Below, one piece after another: positions 55,311 to 64,000 of a DNA stretch of 64,000 nucleotides. The notes under the pieces were generated by a model. It made no database searches. It saw only the letters and a program-made list of their open reading frames with translations, and was not told where the DNA came from. The position numbers were made by a program, and so were the translations under genes. Position 1 is the first letter of the stretch. Each line of letters opens with the position of its first letter. This DNA comes from Molanna angustata. Lineage: Eukaryota; Arthropoda; Insecta; Trichoptera; Molannidae. The stretch lies in NCBI GenBank assembly GCA_963576475.1, contig OY754982.1, forward strand, positions 13,836,501-13,900,500, written 5' to 3'.

Positions 55311-56570
55311 GATTAATATTAAACACTTTGTTTAAAACATTCCTCGTACGGTGACGATATATTTATATGCATTTCAAAAAAAAATATAAATATAGTTCAT
55401 TTTTACTAGAATCATTGCGACTATCCGAAATTATCTCGAGGGCTGCATTATGCTAATTATTTTTGCGGTGAGTTAATTACTATTTGGCAATATCTTACAA
55501 ATACCCAGAGTTTCCAGCCGAGTGAAGTAAGAATTGCGTGAAAAATAATGTATAATTATGTAACTTAATAACGGACGTCTACACAGAAGCCAAACGACTT
55601 ACTACAATGCCACGGCTGTCGGTATTTATATTAAAAAAATAAAGACAAAATATCTGTCAAATAATACTCTACACAGTCTTCATAATATAATGTCGCTAAA
55701 AAGTTGCTCAAAAGTAGTACTTCGTGACACCTACATGTCTATATTTATAATAAGACTAACTGGTTGTTTGGAAGAAGTCAAAACAGTATCCATTTTGTAC
55801 ATTTATTTTATTTTCTTTTGTAAAGAAAAGTAATTTAGGTTCGAGTTTTATTATTTTCAACTAAAAATAAAAGCGTTCAACAAGAATAATTTAAAAAGTT
55901 GTCCACCCTATTTTGGACGTAAGTATATTACACACAGTTACTTTACTACAGTCAATTTATCCTTCGTCATATTTTTGGATTTATATCACGTCCGGAAATA
56001 ATCTTAAGAATAAATAAACAAACATTTCACCCTTAAAGAATGTATTTATTTTCACTTTTAAAAGCCAAACTTTGTATTTTATTAACGTGACCGTTCTCAA
56101 TACGAGCCACGCTTTTACTGCAGTACCTTTGTATATGCTCATTGCAATCTCGAGCAATCAACAAAATCATATAAGTCAAAATATGCATAAAAACTATTTC
56201 TTTTTTTACGGGAATACACCTTGTTTATGATTAATATTCATTTGAAACAATATTGAAAAAATATGGAAATTGTTTTTGGTAAAATCTATGGAGTATCATC
56301 AAGAAATATCTATTAAAAAGTCAAATACAGTGATAACATAGTAAGTAGATAATATAAATCCTCCATAAAGTACGCAAATTCATGTGCAAAAATTAAAAAT
56401 ATAGGTGAACAAATTCAGTAATAAGATATTCAAAACCGCTAACTTAACGCACTAGCTGGATCCACATAAGCAAATACACCAAACAAATAAGCATGACAAT
56501 GAATAGAAAAGAAAATAGAAAACAAAATGATATATTAAAAGTACGGGAACTAGAACCGACTGTGTTGAAA
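55311..56570. other. AT-rich stretch, nothing recognised
   Basis: No frame with a known motif and no shared repeat seen. Confidence 0.45.
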
Positions 56571-56975
56571 AACCTCAGACAAGGTGGTTGTCGTGTTTGT
56601 ATGAGGGACGCGGGATTGTGACGAAAGGGGACTGACCTGTCTTCCGTCGCCGGTTTCCAGATGACACTCTCTTCATCTGCTGTCTTGAGGTTCGACGAGT
56701 CTTCTGACCTTCCAGGAGCAGCCCGGAAGGTACCAATTCAAATTGCCGTCGGGAATTTCACGATGCTTCGCGACCGGCAATATGCTCCAAAACTACGCTT
56801 CGCTGCGATAATCCACGAAATTACGTCACACGCACGACGTGTCGACCGGAGCTCATTTGGACGCAGACTGATTTCGATGCAGCCTTGACATGGTCAGGCC
56901 CGGATGGGTGGGGAAAGGAATAATGTGAGGAAAGGATTTGTTCCAACAGTTCCAACACTGAACAGTGGTCCATTG
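56571..56975 (-). promoter_or_regulatory. GC-rich island, possible first exon or promoter
   Basis: About 400 bp clearly richer in GC and CpG than its surroundings. On the minus strand it contains an initiator-like tcagtc (about 56870), an acacgt downstream element at about +28, a CRE-like tgacgtaat, and further on a splice-donor-like gacaggtcagt (about 56636-56646). This order (promoter, then untranslated exon, then donor) would fit a host gene running leftward. The frames on either strand have no known motif. A decayed transposon remains an alternative. Confidence 0.3.
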
Positions 56976-56986
56976 ACAGAACACCA

Positions 56987-57078
56987 GGAGCAAGTCTAGT
57001 CAACAGGAAAATCAAAACCATCCATGTTTACCCATATTATGGATATGTTATCTTATGGAGATCTATAACATCTTATGA
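56987..57078. mobile_element. foldback MITE M5, half copy
   Basis: agtcaacaggaaaatcaaaa, ccatccatgtttacccatat and tatggagatctataacatct match the left arm of the M family. The right arm is missing. Confidence 0.75.
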
Positions 57079-57588
57079 TATGCAACGTCTTATGATACAT
57101 GTTCTTTAGTTATAACCAGGAAAGTTTTGCAGTTCAGGCACCAAGAAGTCGTCTTAAATCTCCACATAACGCTCTGAATTCAAATATAAACTTTGTATTT
57201 TATTTGTATTATATTTTGTATAAATATTGTAATGTAATTATCGTTAATGTATTTCTTTTTTATTTAGACAAAAAAAAAGATACAAGAGGCCTTCAAAAAT
57301 TTTGACGTTTCCTCAAAGTCGAGAAATCTTTGGAACAAACTAATATATTTAACTAAAAACTACCACTCAGATGTAGATTTTTCCGAGAAATTTGTCTTAA
57401 TTTGCCGTTAATGTTTTAAATAATATTCACTGATTTAAGTTTGGACACGAGATATTTTACAAGAAAATCTACCAAGTTTTTGTTTGGCAAAAGAAAACCT
57501 TGATCAGAAATAACATCTCACTTCAGCAATGAGATTCACCACCCATTCTGAATGTTACATTCATAAGTGAAACGAGACCTGCACATCT
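57079..57588. other. AT-rich stretch, nothing recognised
   Basis: A 68-codon plus frame at 57099-57305 has no known motif. Confidence 0.4.
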
Positions 57589-57650
57589 ATCGCTGATTAC
57601 CCCACGACGTGGGTTATGCCGTGATGATATGTACATATGTAGATAGACTG
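57589..57650 (+). pseudogene. short family A LINE 3' end (A8)
   Basis: ctgattaccccacgacgtgg, gttatgccgtgatgatatgt and acatatgta correspond to the AYP-RDMA-stop and tetranucleotide tail. Confidence 0.5.
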
Positions 57651-58085
57651 AAAACGTTCAAGTTCTATCAAAGTGATGAAAAGTCACATCTTTAAAATGA
57701 GGATTATTAAGTTTGGATAGTAGCGTGCACTGCGACATATACGGCTATATTGTGCTCTACCTTACTTGTTAGGTTTCCGTCCCAAGTCCCAACCCTCTAA
57801 AGAAGCGCTCGGGGTCCGTAGGGGACATCATAGAAAGATTACCAGACCCTTGATTAGATGAAATAGTGGTTGGTAAACTCATTAGTCAATAAATCCAGAT
57901 ATTTACAGTACTATTGAAATTTCTTTTGAGAGACAAGTTTTTCGAACTGATTCTTCTCATATAGGTGGGTATATTATTATTAACTAAATTAAGATACCTA
58001 CTCCTGAACTAAAGGTGGACAAAAAAAAGTGAAATGAAAACTCCGACGACGTAATATAAAGAATTTCTGGTGACTGAATGTAAAA
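57651..58085. other. stretch with no recognised gene
   Basis: Mixed composition, with no frame or shared repeat seen. Confidence 0.35.
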
Positions 58086-58089
58086 GTCA

Positions 58090-58235
58090 TTCATCATTCA
58101 TTCATCGTCAGCCTGTGTTTGCCCACTGCAGGACATAGGCCTCCCCTCTCCTTCTCCACTCCTCCCGTTCCTGTGCGACTCCCATCCACTGTGGTCCAAC
58201 AAATCTTTTTATGTCGTCCATCCATCTACATACAT
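58090..58235 (-). pseudogene. LINE 3' fragment ending PMSCSGQTQADDE
   Basis: The minus frame reads VEKERRPMSCSGQTQADDE and a stop, followed by a (TGAA)n-like tail (attcatcattcattca on the plus strand). This resembles a LINE C-terminus common in insect genomes. Assignment is from memory of the pattern, not from a search. Confidence 0.6.
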
Positions 58236-59063
58236 GTAAAAGACACATTAAATTAATTCCCTAAGGAAGTAGATAAAGAGATGGGGAGGTTTATGTTCAG
58301 CAGTGAACAGGAGTAACTGATATAGTAAGTAAAGTAAGAACTGGCCTTTGCTTTAAACATCTTCAATTTGATTGAGGTTCGTTGGCTGATATCGACCTCT
58401 TCCAAATTTTTTTATCCACTTTTTTTCGTCTATCTGCTTACGTTCATCCTCTCAATATGACAATCCATCTCAACATACATTTCTTCATCATTGATACTCC
58501 ATTTCCTCTAATTCTTAATAATTAATTACACTTTTTGATATTCTGTTGAAAAGTCACACTCAAAGAGATTCGCCGAGCACTAAAATCGAGTTATTATATT
58601 AAAGATGATTTGAAAAAAATAATTGTAAACACTAATTCTTCATTTGATAAAATTAATGGATTTTTAATTAAAAATATAAAATAACCTGAGATGGGATTTT
58701 GCGTGCTGGTTTTCATATACCTAACTATAAATAATACACTACTTAATTCAGGATTAAATTTATGTAATTAAATTGATTTTACATAATTAATGTAACATAA
58801 CAAAATATGTTCCATAATTATTATTCTGTTATTTTACCTAATTTGGGTATACTCAATTAAAACACGTTTCCCAGCCACACAACAACACCTTAGATTTAAT
58901 TAATAAGACCCAACCAAAAACAAAAAAAGCTTTTTCATTCAGAAATAATTCTGGGATACAGCATGAGGTACTCAAGCTACCTACATACTTCTTCAATTAA
59001 ATAGTAATTCTCGTACCTTATTTCAATACTTTTTCACATTTTACTTCTCTCAACAAGACTTTA
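58236..59063. other. AT-rich stretch, nothing recognised
   Basis: No frame with a known motif and no shared repeat seen. Confidence 0.4.
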
Positions 59064-60878
59064 TTAAGGAGGCAACGGCAACCAACGCAACGTATGTAGG
59101 TACCTATTTTTTCAATTTGATATACCATCATTATATGTATATGGTTGGATCATTTATATAGCGCCGTTTTCGTGAAAACTCACCCCAAGGGCGCTTTGTA
59201 GCTATTAGTTTTTCATGTTAGTAAAAGCTTAAAATCTAGGTTATTGATCTTACATTAAATTAAAAACAAAAAACATAAAAATGATGTTTTCAATAGTATA
59301 TTCTATTTAATTGAATCTAATGCCATGAAACGTTGAGAAGTGTCAAGGAGCAGTTAATTGCAGTGTTAATTAGTTGGTTTCATTACATTATATTCAAATT
59401 TGGGAGGTGTTATTGTGTGAAATATTAAACAGGTGTGTCTTAAGTTGTTTTTTAAACGTGTTTATATTGTCTATTTGTCTGAGTCGGTATGGAAGTTTAT
59501 TCCATGAGGATGGACCAGCAACAGCGAATGCACGATCACCAAAGTTTGATTTGTGCACTCGGTTAACTTCGTTTATTTTACCGATTGCTGAGCTTTGGGC
59601 TGAACGGAGGGATTTTTGTCTGTTGTTTGAGGTGAGCGGAGTGCACATTTCGGATAGGTATTGCGGGGCCAGACCGTGTATTGCCTTGAATGTTGTTACG
59701 CATATCTTGTACTCTATCCTTTCAGGGCACTTGAGCCAGTGAAGATTTTTTAAGTGGTGAGAGATGTGAGAGTATTTAGAAGCACCCGTGATAACTCTAG
59801 CAGTGGTATTAAATACAGATTGGAGTTTTTTTATTTCTTGTTTTGGAAGATCAGCATATATGCTATTGCAGTAATCAAGTCTTGAAATAACATAAGCGTT
59901 GATGAGAGATTTAGTAGCGTCTATTGGAAGATTTCTGCGAATTGACTTGATTTTACGAAGATGATAAAATGCTGCTCTAGTTGTGCAATTTATTTGTTTT
60001 TTGAGTCAGGCTAGAGTCTAGGTGGACTCCAAGGAGTTTTACACTGGAATTAGAGACAATGTTTGATTGGTCTACTTTAAATTGTGATTTATCCAGAAGG
60101 TGTTGACGCCTTTTTGTGGCAGTCCAAAGAAATTCAGTTTTAGTCGGGTTCAACTTGAGTTTGTTTGATGACATCCAGTCATTTATATCTTGTATGCATT
60201 TGATTGTTTTGTCGTTTAAAGTCGCTGTCTTGTCTTTTAAGTCATTGTCTCTAATCAAATCGTTTTGACAAAAATAATTAAGATAGTCTAGGTATTAACA
60301 AAGAAAAATATGTCTTAATTTTTTGATAATATTCTGTATAAATTCATGTAGAAAAATTATGGCATGCCCCGATTTTCAACGTTTATCTTATATTTTTAAT
60401 TAACTATAAGGCGTAGGACAATATATATTTTATTTATTAAAGAAGACAAAAATATCTGGAAAAATATGTCGTGATGTTGCATTAATGCTTCAGATTTAGT
60501 AAAGGAACCAAAAAACATTTAGTTTCCATTCAGCGCCATTGCGATATAAAAGTTTTTTTGGTTTATTTACTTAGCCTGACGCATTTATGCAACGTCACAA
60601 CATATTTTTCCAGATATTTCGTTCTTCTTTAATTTAAAACATTTATATATTACTCTATACCTACCGTTTAGTTTTTTTTATGAATATGAGATAAATATCA
60701 GAAATCGGGGTATGCTTATTATTTTTCTACAAGAATATATATACAGAACATAATGAAAAAGTTAAGGAAAAATTTTCTTCATTAATATCCTAACTTAGTT
60801 TTTTTATGATTCATTTTGTAGTAACGATGCAATACTAAATTGAAAAAATTGGCACGTTGGCAGCAGTCGCCCCCTTAA
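59064..60878. mobile_element. TTAA-MITE T2, interrupted by an L2-like LINE
   Basis: TTAA at 59064-59067 and 60875-60878. The left arm (ggaggcaacggcaaccaacg ... ttgatataccatcattat) stops at 59134. The rest of the left arm resumes at about 60255 (aatcgttttgac) and runs on through the centre to the right arm (ggcacgttggcagcagtcgc). The layout equals T1 plus a 1.1-kb insert and without T1's SINE. Confidence 0.87.
59135..60254 (-). pseudogene. L2/CR1-like LINE ORF2 C-terminal third, family L
   Basis: Read on the minus strand: DWMSSNKLKLNPTKTEFLW and SSVKLLGVHLDSSL (the block just downstream of the RT catalytic site); one frameshift near 60000; then HLRKIKSIRRNLP, SRLDYCNSIYADLP, RVITGASKYSHISHHLKNLH, ERIEYKICVTTFKAIHGLAP and RAFAVAGPSSWNKLP to LKTHLF and a stop at 59394. 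The 3' UTR has ttcacgaaaacggcgctata near 59175. Only one frameshift in nearly 290 codons makes this the best-preserved LINE piece here. The YADD block itself is missing because of 5' truncation. Confidence 0.9.
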
Positions 60879-62715
60879 ACATGATAAACAATTTTTTCTT
60901 AAGCTGTTTGAGCTGTATACTGGACATTTTTTTTAAGGTATACCTTAATGCTTTTTAACTGTGCCCATTTCTACTCTATGCGTGCAACAAACATTTTCCA
61001 TACAAACATTTTGAAAGATGATAACGTAAAGAAGAAATGAATCGTTCAATACACAAAACCTTTCAGTCCAGAGAAAAAAAGGATTACTGTGTGTTATCAA
61101 TATATCAAAGCTGATGTTTTAGAAAAACAGCTAAAGCTGAATACAAAAATTGAGCATTGAGAAAAAAGTTTCGCTATAGTGAGATCTGAAACGTTGGCCA
61201 AAAACTGCGCATTAAAAACCATTGCCCTTAACATATGTATATGAGTGTGTTATTATTAATTCCCTCGTATTTTGAATCCCATATATGCAGATTCAATAAG
61301 ATCAGAACCTATTTGAATCTTCATAATATATTGACACTAACAGATGTCAAACTATTTAAAAGAATGAAGGCTACCAGTTCCATAAAATAATAGATTATAG
61401 AGAAATGATAAAAAAATAAAAAAAGATTATTTACGATATAATATACTTGCATTCAGTTACATACCCCCCTAGCACCGAATTCCAGGAAGATGCTCGCTAA
61501 TTGGACGCTAGGAGGCGTATGCATCCATTTGGTAGGGCGGCCGCTAGCCGCTATGCCGCCACACTCTCTTTAAAATCAAGAAGACGTAGTAAATGTTTAA
61601 ACGAGACTTGAGAAATAATATCGCTTTGGTCCCGTTGCGGTATAAACCATGTACCTTCTGGGCTGTTATACAGATACGTCTCCACAAGAGCGTCTCACAG
61701 ACTGGGCTATAAAGGACGATAATCGGCTCCGGTGCGATCCTTCCACCCTATTTATGTACAAAGTTTCGCCTCTCAGCATAATCATATATCTTTTCATTTC
61801 CTTCAGACCCCGACCGTCGTATAAAAATGTCTTCCATTTTTCAGGGACTTGTAAAACACATTTCACAACTTCCCTCTTGACCCCTATATCTCCACCCTTT
61901 CTCCTCTAAGCCGTCTCATCTCCATACTTCCCTTTCTGCAAATCTTTTTCCTTTGGGATTCCTCCAGTTTCTTACCTTGTAACTGTGTCATGTTTCAACT
62001 TCAATCAACTTCAAATTTATTCTCGTCATTCTGGTTTCCGTATTGCGAGGCATTTCGCACCTGTCTCTACATAAACTAATGTCACTCTCTCTCTCCCTGA
62101 AAGTTTTCCATTTTCAACGAAAATTCCTTTTATACTCTCAAACCTGTTTGACAACACAATAAATTATTCACGCTTAATGCACAAAATATGACTGATTTAA
62201 CGCAGTGATTGTTTTTCTTTCTTAGGTACATGAAACTGGTAAAGAATCATTTTACAAAATATCATTGTTTGATATTTTTTATGAAAATTACATTTTTATC
62301 TATTTTGAAATTGATGTATGTATTTTTTCCGCTTGTTTTGTAATTGAGACGTATTTTCAAAGAGTTTATTTTTTAAAATCCATTTCATTATTTGATTTAT
62401 TGTAAATAAAGCTTTTCAAAGACACGTCTTTGGAAACGTTTTCTAGACATTTTTCGTGACATCAATTTTTTTATTGTTCATTATAACTGTGCCAAAAATA
62501 ACTACAAATTTCTCATTGGCACGTGACGAATTTGAATATTACTAAATAAATAGCGCAAATTATATATTCTCAATACAAATATTTAATTTCCAACATTTTA
62601 ATAAAACTATAATAACCAAGTAAAATGAGTTTAAAAACAAAATTCGAAGTAGATACTAAAAACGGACACAAATAAATATTTACCTAATGAATATAAATGT
62701 TTATATGTTATATGA
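60879..62715. other. long stretch, no recognised gene
   Basis: Contains a short reverse SINE S3-like head at 61536-61566 (ggcggccgctagccgctatg) and a GC-mixed region at 61630-62000. The latter's small frames (61649-61909 plus, 61666-61866 minus) show no known motif. Confidence 0.4.
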
Positions 62716-62721
62716 GTTTTT

Positions 62722-62800
62722 GTGGATCAATCAGTTTGATATCTGACTCTTGAGTTCAAGATCTTGGGTTTGATTCCCTATAAGTGTAGGTACAGTTTTA
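62722..62800 (+). mobile_element. decayed tRNA-derived SINE head, S2-like
   Basis: atcaatcagtttgatatctg and a box B-like gggtttgattccct, then taggtacagttttagt. It parallels the S2 head but is strongly diverged. Confidence 0.45.
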
Positions 62801-63145
62801 GTATGCAAATGAAGAAGATCGAAAACATCATTAGTCATAACAAGCGTAGAAATGAAGAATAAAAAAATATTTCACGTCAAGCCGTAGATTGTTTATATTC
62901 ATACTGCCAATGTCAAACACATAATGCCAAACGCAGTTGTTTTATACATCTAACAAATTCAAATACAGAACATAAAACATTGTCTATTGTGACATAAATG
63001 GTACCTAATAAAACAATTACACTAAGGAAATTACCTATATGAAATACGAAATTGTTCAATTTTATCAAAATATCAAATGAATAAAGCTGATAACAGTTTT
63101 TAACGTTCATTGTCATTGGGAATACACAACTGGTCTCCCTAACTG

Positions 63146-63355
63146 GTCGGGAAGTAGTCTGGTCTGACTGGCTGGTTAGGTGTCCGACTGCTGATCCATA
63201 GGTCCCTGGTATGATTCCTGGTGGAGACACAGTTTTAATTGTGTTTTCAGTCTGGATTTGTGAGATGATTAATATCGAAAGTCTCCAGAATGTGGCAACT
63301 TGTTTTTGGGTACTTGTTGATATTTGACCAACTAGTATTAATCTAGCACTTAAAA
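63146..63355 (+). mobile_element. SINE family S2, plus-strand copy
   Basis: ggctggttaggtgtccgact, ggtatgattcctggtggaga, tcagtctggatttgtgagat, aaagtctccagaatgtggca, acttgtttttgggt. Box B is slightly decayed (ggtatgattcc). The 3' gttgcccgagaagcaa portion is replaced by tagcacttaaaaa. Confidence 0.8.
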
Positions 63356-63396
63356 ATTTATTTTAAAAGAAGTGAAACATTCATCAATAATAGGTA

Positions 63397-64000
63397 TTTT
63401 AGTCCAACTGTCGATTTGTTCAGGAGAACTTTGTTCTCTTAACATATCGACAATGTTTCAAGCCAGGATACGCGAGAATTGTATGGAGAGGTCTACTTTT
63501 TTCACGGCTTTTCCAACTTTGAAGTCAAAAAACACCAACTTAGAGGCTTCGCAGCATATATGTTCCATACACGGATTTACTCAGAATTCGGAGTAGAACA
63601 TTTCGTGTGTCTGTGTGTCTGTGTGTCTGTGTGTGTGTGTGTCTGTGTGTGTGTCCGTCCCCCCCTTATAACTTTTGATCCGCTCAATTTACAGAGCCCA
63701 AAATTTCAGAATATATAAACAGTTATAGGCCTACAAAACTTTTATACTCAGAATTTTGAATTTTTGTTTCAGTCAGGGGTTATCAACTTTTGAATTTTTA
63801 CTTTATTTTTCCATATATCTCAGAAACCATAAAAGCTAGAACGCTGAAAATTGGTATAAACATAGAAAAATACAAAATCTCAAATTAATTTTTTCAAAAA
63901 AATTCCAGGGTTTCTCAAACATTTTTTATTAAGAAAAATATTTTTTTTATGATAAATTTATGAGTTTAACTGCCTATATTTCCAAATATTTTAAAAATAT
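63397..64000 (+). mobile_element. GT-repeat element (family G), copy cut by window end
   Basis: Starts with tccaactgtcgatttgttca and the terminal hairpin, then agaattgtatggagaggtct, a shorter and interrupted (GT)n (63604-63654), and continues to the right end in step with 30048-30700. Confidence 0.85.

Noticed and set aside
61649..61909. Host exon in the GC-mixed region at 61.6-62.0 kb
   Set aside because: Frames on both strands are short and lack motifs. Splice-like sites are too weak to support a call.

Overview
The window looks like intergenic DNA from an AT-rich insect genome, and I found no convincing intact host gene in it. I infer an insect, probably a lepidopteran. The evidence is the low GC, many copies of a GGTACCTAC-type motif (near 218, 365, 2795, 2938), a TTAA-flanked piggyBac relic, and many 5'-truncated RTE/CR1/L2-type LINE fragments and tRNA-derived SINEs. 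The species call is an inference, not a measurement. Every recognisable protein segment is a broken piece of a retrotransposon reverse transcriptase (RT) or of a piggyBac transposase.

Layout, left part. 1-3620 holds a 1.05-kb direct repeat present twice, with diverged tandem repeats and a pyrimidine-rich minisatellite between the copies. 4016-4348 is a tRNA-derived SINE with a 13-bp target-site duplication (TSD). 5737-6360 holds two head-to-tail LINE 3' ends with tetranucleotide tails. 7696-8345 holds two foldback MITEs, one split by a nested SINE. 8815-10644 is a piggyBac-like element with TTAA flanks and LINE pieces inside. 10660-11187 is a LINE C-terminus with a 15-bp TSD. 11.3-17.3 kb carries more SINEs, MITEs, LINE ends and a TTAA-flanked MITE whose inverted repeats are nearly 300 bp long.

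Centre. 18.69-19.24 kb has three covarying short hairpins next to a GC-richer, promoter-like stretch. 19472-20452 is a 75-bp satellite (13 nearly identical units), followed by an 819-bp TA-flanked TIR element. 22964-30420 is a tandem segmental duplication of about 3.6-3.85 kb with a microhomology junction. A 237-bp LINE insertion occurs only in the first copy, and its empty site is visible in the second.

Right part. 30.4-64 kb is again a mosaic of LINE ends (RTE, CR1-like and L2-like), SINEs of four families, foldback MITEs, a (GT)n-bearing repeat of about 1 kb with a terminal hairpin, an unnamed 400-bp family with three copies, a perfect 22-bp hairpin, and GC-rich islands at 37.9 kb and 56.6-57.0 kb. 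The second island might be a host first exon or promoter.

The elements do not form a pathway. The biological content is insertion history: nested insertions, TSDs, empty sites, shared 3' tails between SINEs and LINEs, and recent local amplification. I did not find a previously undescribed functional system. The nearest candidates are unnamed non-autonomous families with conserved foldback structure.
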